Origin: Ornithodoros turicata
Taxonomy: Eukaryota; Arthropoda; Arachnida; Ixodida; Argasidae
Direction: 5' to 3'
DNA length: 64,000 bases
NCBI RefSeq assembly: GCF_037126465.1
Contig: NC_088201.1
Location: 136,180,052 to 136,244,051 of the forward strand
How positions within the stretch are numbered: the stretch's first letter is position 1; each line of letters opens with the position of its first letter. The notes under the pieces are model-generated. The model saw nothing but the letters and a program-made list of their open reading frames with translations. It ran no database searches and had not been told where the DNA came from. Shown here piece after piece: positions 11,877 through 22,480 of the stretch. Position numbers and translations under genes: made by a program.

Positions 11877-13990
11877 CAACAACAACAGATATATGTGCAG
11901 AACAGTGCAGTATTGAGCCTCCATGAAGTCAAGGTTAAGTTGCCTAACGATGACATCAGGAGAGCTCTTTTTGTTGTTCATGAGGCAGGGTATGGAGACA
12001 GTGACAAGCGGCGATGGCAACGTCCATGGAGGCACTTTGGGTGCCGTCGGGTCGACTATGAATTTGGGGATATTAGGTCTGAATGATGTTACAGCAGCAT
12101 GAACCGTCGCGTTCCGTCTAGCGCGAAGCTTGCGAATCAGAGAGTGACGTTTATGATAGGCACGTAGACGCAGATAGTGGCGTGCAGTTTCCCGAGTATG
12201 GATAACCTCAATGTGGATGTCCCTGGCCTCAGCCACTACTAGGCTGGTTACAGCGCCTCGCGGGACCCCGAGACATACCCGAAGGCTTCGCGCGAGCAGG
12301 GCTCGAATCCGTTGTACCAGTATCTGAGGAAGTCCGTGCAGGACGGGAAGACTGTACATTACTGAGCCACGAACCAGGGCATTGTGCAGCATGAGAAGAT
12401 CCTTCTCGTCTCGCCCCCATCTCATACCTGCGAAGTGACGAATGACGTTGACCCAGCGTTGGATTTTCTTTTCAAGAACGTCTATGTGGCGCTTCCACGA
12501 CAAATTCCATGATAGAGTGACGCCGAGAACCTTGTGATGTGTCACCTGCTCCAGTGGGCTTCCACCAATATACAGGCGACATCTATGCATGTCTTTGCGC
12601 GTGAAGGCTAGAACTGCGCTTTTCTCTACCGATATCTTTATTCCTGCCTGGAGTAAATAGAGGCGAATGGCATCTAACGTGCGCTGAGGACGCTGACGGA
12701 GTGCTGGACGAGAAGTGCCTGTAGTCCAAATACAGATGTCATCGGCATACAAGTTGACTTTCCACTGAATGCAGGTTCCAATGCCCGTCATAACGGCATT
12801 AAAGAGAAGCGGACTTAGGACGCTTCCTTGTGGTACCCCCTGAGAGATGGGGAATTTCTCTGTGTCGCCTTGTCTTGACCGGACGAAAATACATCGTTGA
12901 CTGAGGAAATCAGCTATCCAAAGCAACGTTGTACGTGAGAGCGCAGCGCCGTATAAAGCATGTAAGATTGATGGATGACTGACGGTGTCATAAGCTCTCT
13001 TAACGTCAAGAAATACCACTCTATAGTATGAGTCATCTAATAAATTTTCTCAAACAAGAAATACCGCGGCCGAGATCTTCCCGCCTCGTCGTGCCTCTTC
13101 CACCGACGTGACCAAGTCGAGGACAGAATCTATCAAACTGCGGTGCCGTCGAAACCCAGTTTGCTCTTGAGGGAAGAAGGCAGGGCTTTCGGACCACCAC
13201 TCAATTCTACGCAAGGCCATTCTTTCCATAACTTTCCCCAAGCAGCTGGTCAAAGTTACCGGGCGGAATGGTGCCAATTGGGATGGGTGTTTTCCTGGTT
13301 TTAGCAACGGTACCACTTGGCCGACTTTCCACTACCTAGGAACCTGTTCGTGCCTCCACGAGTGATTGCAGATGTTCAGCAGGGCCTGAAGGGAAGTAGG
13401 GTCAAGGTTTCGAATCACCGTGTATGTAATGGCGTCCGGGCCTGGAGACGCCGTCCTGGCCGATGAAAGTTCTGCCACGGAGAAGTCCATATCCAAGGCC
13501 GGGACTGCTGATGGGTTAGCATGCTCGAGAACAGATGTCACATGGGCTGTGTGGGTCAGGTACTCGTCGGTGCTGGTCACATTGGCTCCCTTCGTAATGA
13601 CGCGGCATAATTCTCTGGCCACCTCTTTCTCAGACGTAGATGTTAGGAGCGCAAGAGCTCCAAGTGGGTTCCTAACTGGAGGGTCCTCCTTTAAACTTCT
13701 TGCGACTCTCCATACCCGAGCAGTGTTCTCAAACGGTGATAAGGAGCAACAGTAGTGCCGCCACTGTTGACGGTCAAGGTCTCGGAGTGCTTTCTGTACA
13801 AGCCTACTCGCGCATCTTGCTTCCTGTATATCAGAAAGATTTCCTGTCCGTCGAGCTTTACGCTCAGCGCGTCTTCGGACAGCACGTAGCTGCTCCATAC
13901 GAGGGTTAGAACCTAAGTGGCCAAACACCCGTCGACTGTGTTAGAGGACGAGGCAAGGGCATCGACAATGGCATTTTCTAGCTGCATAGC
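11877..13990 (-). pseudogene. non-LTR retrotransposon (I-type LINE) reverse transcriptase, broken
   Basis: Conceptual translation shows, in order, an inter-domain region (13975-13335), RT fingers (RPVTLTSCLGKV, 13316-13050), and RT palm/thumb (13019-11874) with FLDVKRAYD, PQGSVLSP and an intact YADD. Damage: an in-frame TAG near 13332, and a 48-bp duplication-insertion at 13007-13065 (11-bp direct repeat CAAGAAATACC around 37 bp) that stops the frame. The frame dies exactly where an RNase H domain would start (HIY, then a short TTG repeat), and the endonuclease is missing too. Domain style matches EN-RT-RNaseH LINEs of the I group. It abuts the ISL2EU-like element on its 5' side. Confidence 0.85.
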
Positions 13991-14854
13991 TGGCATTTTC
14001 TAGCTGCATTTTCTAGCATAGCCACACAGTATTTCGTACGGCTGGGATATGCTTCGGCTCTTTTGCTCGTTCTCTGAAGTGCGCGGGATTGACGTTTTTT
14101 TTCTCTCCTGCAAATGTCAAGAAAGGGACGCTACTCGTCAAGCATGTTTTTGCAACAGAAGAAAGGATCTCAGGTGATGATGTCACCCTCCACGGAAAGT
14201 GCGTGTCTCAGGTTAAAGACAGCGTTGTTTACGACATTGTTCTAAAGGTCAGCATGTTTTATTTGTCACACGTTGCAATTGTACGCTGCCGTTGGTGAAT
14301 GACAGTCCGTCAACAATGCCGTACATCGTATTTCAGCTGGACAATGTATCGCGTACATTGTCGGAAGGACGGTCCACCTGTAAAGCTGGAATACAAGGGA
14401 AGTGCAAGCATGCAGCCGCTTTGTGTGTTTACGTTAACAGTGCCGAGGTCGAATCCCGAACCAGTAGGCCTCAGGCGTGGGGCAAACCAAGCGAGAAGCC
14501 GCGCCGGGATCCATACAAGATGATTCCGACCCTGTTTCCAGGTAACAATTAAGACGACCGTCTTCACCGCACAATTGACAATTATATCTACAACCGCAAA
14601 TGTATTAAGCGGAAACAGAGAATGGTACACATATCTACAGTGTGTCCCAGCCAAGTGCGAACAGTACCTCAGATGGAAGTAGCCCTACAGGCGAGACTTG
14701 TGCTGCAAACGTCTGCTCCACTGTAAGAGGAGCCTGTTTCTCACACAAACGTCATGGGAGAGCTTTCTGTAAGATACCTTGTCTGTACTTAGCTGGAACA
14801 CCTGGTACATACTGTCTTCTTTGTGAAAAGATCAGAATTTAATTTAAAAAGATG

Positions 14855-14863
<9 letters not shown>

Positions 14864-14887
<24 letters not shown>
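14864..14887. repeat. (TA)n microsatellite
   Basis: An uninterrupted AT/TA dinucleotide run that directly adjoins the left arm of the 14884-15476 palindrome. A shorter TA run lies near 15515-15528 on the other side. Penelope-like elements often sit beside such runs. Confidence 0.8.
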
Positions 14888-14890
<3 letters not shown>

Positions 14891-15476
14891 GAAATAAATG
14901 GGAGACAGAAGGCGAAAGTAGGGGAAGTAACAAAAAAGGGGTTTATTAAAACTTAAAAATCATAAAAGTTAGGGAGGATGTCTACGTTACGGCGGAAGCT
15001 CCGCCTTCTTCGGGACAAAAGAGCTAAATGTGGCCACGAGGCTGATAAGGGGCTTGAGAATGACGTGGTCGGTCGGGGGAAATTCCCGCCACCTGGCGGT
15101 TGTCAAAGCGGCTGTCAACAATAAGAAGTCTAACAACCTAGATAAGACCCTGTTGCCTTTTCTCGTTTCAGCCAGATCAAGGTCCCCACTGACCCACAAG
15201 GACGATGACCCCACTCCTGGACCTGACACAGAAACGCTCTGGAATTTCCCCAATTGACAACCGCCAGGTGGCGGGAATTTCCCCCAACTGACCACGTCAT
15301 TCTCAAGCCCCTTATCAGCCTCGTGGCCACATTTAGCTCTTTTGTCCCGAAGAAGGCGGAGCTTCCGCCGTAACGTAGACATCCTCCCTAACTTTTATGA
15401 TTTTTAAGTTTTAATAAACCCCTTTTTTGTTACTTCCCCTACTTTCGCCTTCTGTCTCCCATTTATTTCAACTATA
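14884..15476. repeat. palindrome with 224-bp arms, probably Penelope-end derived
   Basis: The arms 14884-15107 and 15253-15476 are near-perfect inverted copies around a 145-bp spacer. Each arm contains a perfect hairpin, GGCGGAG/CTTCCGCC, followed by GTAACG. This resembles stem II and the GAAAC strand of Penelope hammerhead ribozymes, but the CTGATGA strand is CCGAAGA, so it is a decayed relic at best. The palindrome lies inside intron 2 of the YqaJ gene. Confidence 0.7.
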
Positions 15477-15535
15477 ATTACGTAGCCGTCCGATCCAACT
15501 ACAACTTTTCAAGATATATATATATATACAGAAGA

Positions 15536-17996
15536 AATAAGTTCGCACAGAGCACCACCAAAGGAATATTTTCAGATGACTTCATTTAATTCATTTTGAA
15601 ATTACACAGACACGACGTTTCGAACGGTGGACCGTTCTTTTTCAAGTGAAAAGATATAATGAGTTGGTCAAACAGAAAACACTCACTTTCGTGTGCTTCG
15701 ACAGTGGTGGGGGAAGGGAAATCGCAGTGCGTTGAGGTTGTCGAGTGTGTTTCGCACGTGGGTGGGGGCTTTGGGGGGGGGGTCTTTCCCTAAGACGCAT
15801 TTGTGTGGAAAGGACTCGTTTGCGTCGCGTAAACGGGTGTAGCTTCTTGTTGTGTTGTAGGCGTTATTATTTCTTCATGTTTTTCACAGTGGACAGCGAT
15901 CCCGGGTGTTCGTTTAGTGCCGGATTGAATTTATGTATTAAAAATGATTCCTTCATTTCACGATCCCTATCGCTCTTGAATCCGGATTGTAATATGGCAA
16001 TAGAGAGTTTCTCAATCGCATGTTCTGGAAGGGCCATATGCCTAGACAGCGGGAGTTCCGGTTTTGTTTTGGTGTGGGACTTGTGGTTGTTGAAGCGAAT
16101 TCTGAATGATGTGCAGGTTTGTCCAATGTATTGAGCTTGGCATATGGTGCAATGTAGAAGGTATATTACGTTTTAAGTCCCACAGTCAAAAGTGCCATTG
16201 ATATGGAATTTGAAGTTTGTGGTGGTGCTGGTAACATCCCGTGCTGACAACATGAGGGGACAAATTTTGCAGCGGGGTTTTTTGCAAGGCCTGCAGCCAA
16301 GGAATTCTTTTTGTTCCCTCGTGACTTTTGAGTTCACCAGTACGTCCCGTAAGTTTCGCGGTCGTCTATAAACAATCTTGGGAGCCTCTGGGAAGACTTC
16401 CCGAAGATGTTCAGATTGGTGCAGAATATTGAGATGGCGTTTCAGAATGGATCCGATGCCAGCTACATTTTGATTGTAGGTTAAAGTTAAGCTCGGCGCG
16501 CAGTACTCATCGGTTTTTGAGCAAGCTGTGGGCTGGTTGGGACCTAAACGCCGAGCTTTTTCAATTGCGTCATTAACGACATCGGGAGGATAGTTGCGAT
16601 CGGTGAATGCGTGCCGTAGATCACCTAGGTTTTGTTCGAGGTCGCTGTCCTCTGTGCAGATACGCCGGTATCTGCATGCATGACTATAAGGTAGAGAGAG
16701 TTTGCAGTGACGGGGGTGTGAGCTATTAAAGTGTAAGTATTGCTGACTGTCAGTTGGTTTTCGGTACACCTTAGTTTCCAGTGATTGGTCCCTGACTGTT
16801 ACTGTGACGTCCAGAAAGTTCGTAGTTGTGGTCGAATAGTTGTGGGTGAAATTGATGCTGGGGTGCGCGTTGTTGAAGTCCCGAATGAATTCCAGTAGTG
16901 AACTCTCAGTGTTGTCCCAGATTATGAATATGTCATCGATATACCTCTTATAGAGAAATGGTCTGATGTGGCACCGCGACAGAAAACATGTTTCCAATTT
17001 ACCCATGAAGATGTTCGCGTAGTTTGGGGCCATTTTTGTGCCCATAGCTGTGCCATTTATCTGGACGTAGTGTTGGCCATTAAACTCGAAGTTGTTCAGC
17101 GTTAGTATAATTTCCAATAGTACCTTCAGTGTGGCGCTGTCCACGTGGTAGGGACTGTCCGACGGTGATTTCGTGTAGGCTTCCACGACCGCCTCGATGC
17201 CGTCAGAGTGGGGAATATTAGTGTAGAGGGACGCTACATCAAGGGTGACAAGGAAGCAGTTCTCAGGTAGTTTGAGGTTGCGAATGGTCTTTAGAAAATG
17301 GTTGGTGTCTTTCACATATGACTGAAGGGTGGGGGGGATGTCCTTGATGAGGTAGTCCACAAGCGTTGACAAGTTCTCTGTCACTGTGTTGTTGCCAGAT
17401 ATGATGGGTCTGCCTGGATTGTCCGGCTTGTGAATCTTGGGTAACAGATAAAAGCGACCAGGTTTCGGAGATTGTGGAAGGAGTTGCTTATGTGTATCAG
17501 GCGTGATTTTTTTGTTATCACGGAGGTCGGTTAGGGTCCTCTCGATCTTTGACGCATAGTCTGGTGTGGGATCGCGATCAAGCCTCTCATAAAACGTTGT
17601 GTCTTCCAGTTGGCGGGCTCCCTCGCGAATATATGCGTCAGTGTCCATGACCACAATAGCACCTCCCTTGTCCGCGGGTTTGATGACAATGTCCTTTCGC
17701 TTCTCAAGATCGCTGAGTGCTTTGCGTTCTTCACTTGACAGATTGTGTCGTGGGGGTCCTTTTTTGGACGTTACTTTGAGGATATCCTTTTGCACAGCTT
17801 GGATGTAATCATCGAGATGGCGGTCCCTGTGTTCAGGGGGTGACCAGCTGGAACCTGTTTTGAAAGGGGAAGCCGTCTGTCTGGAGTTCTCTTTATCGTG
17901 GAAAAATTCCCTCAGGCGCAGTTTACGGGCAAAGTTTTCAAGATCTGTGTGCAGTTGGAATTCGTACAATAATACAATACAATACAATACATACAT
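15536..17996 (-). mobile_element. Penelope-like retroelement, 5'-truncated
   Basis: This holds the RT/GIY-YIG coding region (15867-17996) and a 3' region to about 15536. The 3' region includes a GAACGGTCCACCGTTC hairpin next to GAAAC at about 15605-15635, the layout of a hammerhead stem II. The CTGATGA strand is degraded. The 5' side ends at a (TATTG)n run near 17967-17985, which suggests truncation during insertion. It interrupts intron 2 of the YqaJ gene. Confidence 0.85.
15867..17996 (-). pseudogene. Penelope-like reverse transcriptase with GIY-YIG endonuclease
   Basis: The 17996-16173 part has a leading KGG(A)IVVMD region, then RT motifs: RFYLLPKIHKP, FLVTLDVASLYTNIP, GTAMGTKMAP, and the catalytic YIDDIF. 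After it comes a CRPCKKPRCKIC cysteine cluster. One in-frame TAA at 16171-16173 separates this from the GIY-YIG endonuclease (16170-15867: IYLLHCTICQAQYIGQT, then H, E and N residues as in the family). Reading on past the stop keeps the frame, so a single nonsense change broke an otherwise joined ORF. Order RT then GIY-YIG is diagnostic of canonical Penelope elements. The N-terminus is probably truncated, because the first ~12 residues derive from the TATTG repeat. Confidence 0.9.
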
Positions 17997-19984
17997 TTTT
18001 TTAGTCCACGCAGTTCCCCCGAATGTGATGTACTTGTGTGCTAGTTACCAATACATAACTACATAACTTGTCTTCTGTTTCTCCCATCTGCACAAGTGTT
18101 GCCATACTCTCTCTCCACGCTGTATATCCTTTCACTCCTACATTTATATACACATTCTGTTTTCCCCTTTGCTGTCTCATGCAATAACACCTATACTTCA
18201 TCATCAGCTGGACCCTTGAAATGTGGCGCAGAGACGGCAGAGTGCCCAGCAACTGTTATGGAGCACTTTCCCTCGATAGAGTGCTCACTTTTGCAAGTGT
18301 TGGACCCCATGAAGAAGTCTGAAGAAGAGAGGGAGTGTGAAGCCATAATCAGGGAATTGGTGTCCCGGGTGTCCCTGGATGTAGTGAAAGAGAGCCTCGC
18401 ACGATACCTTTCAGCCATGGGACAGCGTACGACAACGTGGCATTTCATGGAATGGAAAGCCAGCGAAAATCAGCGGCTCATCCTCGCACCAATGGATTTC
18501 CTGGCCTTGCTGGACACGGAATCCACACAGTTTTACCGTGATCATGACCTCTTGAAATCTGACGTTTTACATATCGCAGCGAGCACACTTGGTCAACCCC
18601 AGAACAGGCAGTATGTGGTCATCTTTAATTCGTGCAGGACACTAGAAACATGTTATAGGCCGAACAAAATGATGCTGTTCCAGCTACACAGGAAACATGC
18701 TGAGAGATACATGAGGTATCGTTATCTGCAGGTGGTTCCAGGAGCGTAGATGCAGGATCACAAGCTCTACAGCGCACCAAATCAAAACGAGACGGACAAA
18801 GTTGAAGGAACTGGCTGTGAGCATGGCAACACGTCAAGCATTTTCAACTGCTGCAACTCAATATGGTATGTGATGCAGGACAGGTGTGCTTGTAGCGTGC
18901 ACAGCATGCCCTTGAATCTAGTGAATGCTGGATAATAAGAGAGCGTTATTGCTTTTTCTGCAGGAACTGCAAATGAAAGCCGTGCACGTGACGTACTCCA
19001 GAATCAGCTAGGTGTACCAATTACACAGCTGAGTTGCGGAGTTGTTTATGACATAGGAGATGTGGTGCATGTTATAACACTGTAGTGATTATTTGCATGC
19101 TTTCTTTGTCCCTAGGACCTTGGGGTGTCAGTGCTGTACATCCTCTATTGCTTCTCGTCTCTTGAAACAATGTCATCATTACGATTGGTTGTGTGAGTAA
19201 TAACACCACCACACGTAAGCCTTTTTCTACACCTGTGTCGGCCAAGTATGCTGCATGAGGTGAAGTCCAGCAGCGAAATGGAAAGAGGAAGTGGCCAGTG
19301 AAAGGGTGGAGCAAAGAAAATGCTCAACTGCCACTGCCATAGAGAGAAATATTTTGGGAGGGATCTACGGCTAGTGGCAATTGCAGTGATTGACAGACTA
19401 TTCAGGGTGCCTACCAACCTGGAAAACAGGGAATTGTCGGGGAATTTTAACATGACTGGAAAAATCAGGACAAATTTTGGGACACGATGAAAAATTTTGG
19501 GACGTTTTTTAAAAATAATTTGCCTTTGCAGACTGGTCTGGTTGTCACAGGCCAACAGCCATGGCTATGTTGTAGCCCCGACGGCGTCGTGAAGCTTGGC
19601 GATACCATTGCTGTGGTAGAAATCAAGTGCCCCTTCAGATGCAGAGACACAACGATTGTGGACTATGAAACAAAAGCGTCGAATGTCAACTACTTGAAGT
19701 TCGTCGGCAACCGGCTAGTTCTTCACAGCAGCCACTGCTACTTCACACAGTTGCAGCTCCAGCTGTACATCCTTAATGTCAGCAAGGGATTTTTTTTGTA
19801 TTTTCTCTGAGGCAAACTGTGACCATAGAGGTTACTAAAGACGAGAGCTTCCTGGCAGAGATGGTACCGAAGCTAGAATATTTTTATTTTACATTCCTTC
19901 TGCATGAGCTTGCTCAGCACAGTGGGACACGCTAGTTGCAACCAGTAGAGCTACTTGTATATAAATTGCATGCATCACTTGAAG

Positions 19985-19990
19985 ATTAAA
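19985..19990 (+). terminator. ATTAAA polyadenylation signal, YqaJ gene
   Basis: ATTAAA lies 50 nt after the stop codon at 19933-19935. It is the likely 3' end signal for the plus-strand gene. Confidence 0.55.
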
Positions 19991-20020
19991 ATACAGGGTC
20001 CACCAAGATGTTCTCAATGT

Positions 20021-20026
20021 TTTATT
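20021..20026 (-). terminator. AATAAA polyadenylation signal, transposase gene
   Basis: The minus strand reads AATAAA 82 nt after the transposase stop (20110-20108). It lies only about 30 bp from the opposing gene's ATTAAA, so the two convergent transcripts should overlap or meet tail to tail. Confidence 0.6.
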
Positions 20027-20107
20027 TCACGTCTCTCAGCACCGCACTTCCATGGAAGTTTAGCAGGCCTTGGTAACATTTGCAAGGCAGTAGGACATTT
20101 AACATAG

Positions 20108-22086
20108 CTATGATTTTATGATCGGTGCCTGGAGGTTGACAAGGGCCCCACACACTTTCATTACTTTACCCATGTGGGGAATTAAGGAAAGCGGTACGCG
20201 GTTGTTCAAGACATTATACAGTTTCAACCTCTGAATCACACGCTCTACATGGATTCTTACTTGTGCTATGACAAATGTGGAGTTCATGCATGTCCTCTAC
20301 AGAAAGCTGACCTCCCCCAGTGTTGAATGGTGGCATCAGGAGAACAGCTCCCTGTTCCTCCATTGTAGTTTTTATGGCTGGGAAGCCCTTGTCGCTCATT
20401 ACCAGGTCTCCAGGCAGAACATGTGTGAGAAAACCAGACTGCCTTGTTATGAGAGAATCTGAGCGCCGTCCCCCATAGGGCTCAGAAACAAACGCAATCA
20501 TGCCATTGGGAATGATACCCACAAGCCACTTAAGAGTGTATCCCCCCTTATAGTGAGAATAAAGGTAATGTTGCTGCTCAGGGTCTGACGGAGTCTCGGT
20601 CCTAACTTCGGTACAGTCAATTATACAGTTTGGGTAATTAGCAGTAAAACATGCCGGCATTGTCTCTTTGATGGTCGTCCTAGGGGGCACAAAAATCCAC
20701 TTTTCAAGCTTCGTACTGAGATGGTCCAGCGTGAGACGAAACACTCGTGAAGCTGTAGATTTTGTAACACCAAAAAGTGCCCCAAGTGCTGTCAGGCTTA
20801 CTCCAAGTTTCAACTTCATGAGGAAGAGGACAAGCCTGTCCTCTCGAGTCACACCTGAGGACCGTTGTCGTTGGCTTGGAAGCAGGTAGAGCAGCAGAGT
20901 GAACACTGACATGGTGACCCCGCAGAGGTCATGAAGTGCCTGCTCAGAAGTTTGAAGCGTGGCAAAGCCGCGAAAACCACATTCCCTCCTCCAGGTCACA
21001 TTCTAGTCACACTCCTAAGCATAATGATGACATGTGGATGTATGTTACACATATACACTAAAAATATTGTGGTAACAAAAGAGTGCATACCTTACGGGGC
21101 TTCTCGGCATGGCTAACCTGACAAGAAGCATCAGATCCAGCAGTGACAGACACAAAGAGCTGCAGGTCACCAGTGTCCATTTGGTCATCTGTCTGAGTAT
21201 CCTGCCGTGCATGAAAGGGAACTTAAATGACGTACAGTATAACTATACGTATACCGCGTGTCTGACGAATATTTCACAAATAAGTTTCATGTGCCTTGAA
21301 TATCATCAGCAGTATCTCTGTGCACTTTTTGTTGCCGGCTGCTGCTTTAACAGTATGTAAGTGGTGCTACAGTTGAAGCACAAAATATCTTGGTTACCAT
21401 GTTTGCATACGATGCCAGGGTTGTCGCCTCTGATGCGACATCAGCAAGAAGTTCCAAGCCGCCCTCATTTGCAGACGACAGGTCAAATTCACTTGTCAGA
21501 TCTTGCTCCTCCTCCTCGACATGGAATTCCACATGGTCAGGGGGTTCTTCCGCTGGTGCAAGTGCCGTGCAGGCTTGGTGTTCTGCACGGTTTTTCCACC
21601 TGTGTTATTAAAAATTATGAAAAATTGACGCTGCTTATCAAACTGCCATAAAGCTGAACACATTCCTGAAAATTACCACACCTCTTGTGACGTTGGCCAT
21701 CAACGTTCTTCCTCCTGTAAACTGATGGGAAGATCGTCGGAACGTACGATACATCACTCTCGACATTGCTGACAGTATTGTAGACGAAGTGCTGGCTGCA
21801 AATCATCGACCATGGTTGTGGCTGCCACGGAGTTCCATCTGGACTGAGCAGTCATAATAATTACACTAAAGCGATATGCAATCATGTGTCCAACTACTTA
21901 CTTTGCACGGCGGACAGCAGCTGCCCATGCTTCCCGCCGTTTCTTCTCGTACCACCTTCCCGGGAATCGGTGGAAAACGACGGGGGGTGACGCGCCGACT
22001 GTGTTGAGTGTACTGTTCGTACAGCTTACAACGCAACAGTAAACTGGCTTTGTCTTCTTTTTCCTTGGAGGAACGTTTTCGCTCAT
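20108..22086 (-). pseudogene. THAP-domain DDE_Tnp_4 transposase (ISL2EU/Harbinger-like), one frameshift
   Basis: Five exons join in phase: 22086-21902, 21843-21682, 21599-21398, 21192-21091 and 21002-20108. Exons 1-2 form a THAP zinc finger: CCVVSC, FHRFP, W near the exon join, then ICSQHF. Exon 3 is an acidic linker. Exon 5 is the DDE_Tnp_4 nuclease: helix-turn-helix region (LGALFGVTKSTASRVF), first Asp in NCIIDCTEV, second Asp in VMSDKGFPA, and the catalytic Glu in RIHVERVIQRLK. The last motif is in a shifted frame, with a 1-nt slip near 20275-20280. Product would be about 514 residues and binds element ends through THAP. Convergent with the YqaJ gene, 172 bp between stops. One frameshift and otherwise good splice sites suggest recent loss. 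Confidence 0.85.
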
Positions 22087-22480
22087 CCTACGAACGCTTG
22101 TGGCACGAACGGTAGTGATTAAGCGAAAAACTTGAACCAACACGTGCGACTGTAGCTGAAGCGAATGCTGGTGTACTTTGCAGAGTTGCAAGACTGGCCC
22201 ACCAGGGGGAAAAGCAGCGCTGCTGTCGCCCCCCCCCCCCCCCCAAAACTCCAGCCGAACAGGCCTATATGGGTACGTGGTCGCTTCCTCTGCCATCAAG
22301 GTCCGTGTACCAATGTAGCTTCCGATAAATACCTCTTGAGCAGAAAGAGTTACAGTTTCAGTTACAAGTTCTAATAGATGTAAGTAATTTCGAGCATAAT
22401 AGGGAAGCTAAGTTGAATATGCCTTATTCCAACAAAACGTAAATTTAATTAATCAGTTTCTTATTAAGTGAATAGTATAG
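22087..22480. other. 5' region of the transposase and probable right end of the ISL2EU-like element
   Basis: A run of about 17 C at 22230-22246 and no clear terminal inverted repeat. A matching left end was searched for at 13.9-14.1 kb and not found, so the element may be truncated on the left beside the LINE. Confidence 0.35.

Larger units (their letters stand above)
14122..19935 (+). pseudogene. SWIM finger plus YqaJ/lambda-exonuclease-like protein of an ISL2EU-like transposon
   Basis: Six exons can be followed: 14122-14247, 14337-14541, 18208-18610, 18732-18865, 18964-about 19080, and 19532-19935. The first four junctions and the join to the fifth agree in phase: 0; CCA G|CT; CA|G; TAT G|GA. 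Exon 2 carries a SWIM zinc finger (CTC...CKHAAALC). The exon 3/4 join gives a QWFQERRCRITSS entry motif of YqaJ nucleases. Exon 5 starts with GTANESRARD. Exon 6 has the catalytic SPDG and EIKCP motifs and a QLQLY helix. YqaJ proteins are phage-type recombination exonucleases and are, as I recall, the second protein of ISL2EU transposons. Defects: no 5' exons seen, the exon 5 donor is unclear, and an 8-T run at 19790-19797 shifts the frame before the last 45 codons. The 3.7-kb intron 2 holds Penelope-type insertions. Confidence 0.8.

Noticed and set aside
13940..14080. Left terminal repeat of the ISL2EU-like element
   Set aside because: I compared it with the 22.1-22.3 kb end and found no inverted match; the repeated GCTAGAAAATGC words there belong to the LINE end.
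15745..16134. 129-codon plus-strand frame
   Set aside because: It is the antisense of the Penelope GIY-YIG region, which has the recognisable motifs.
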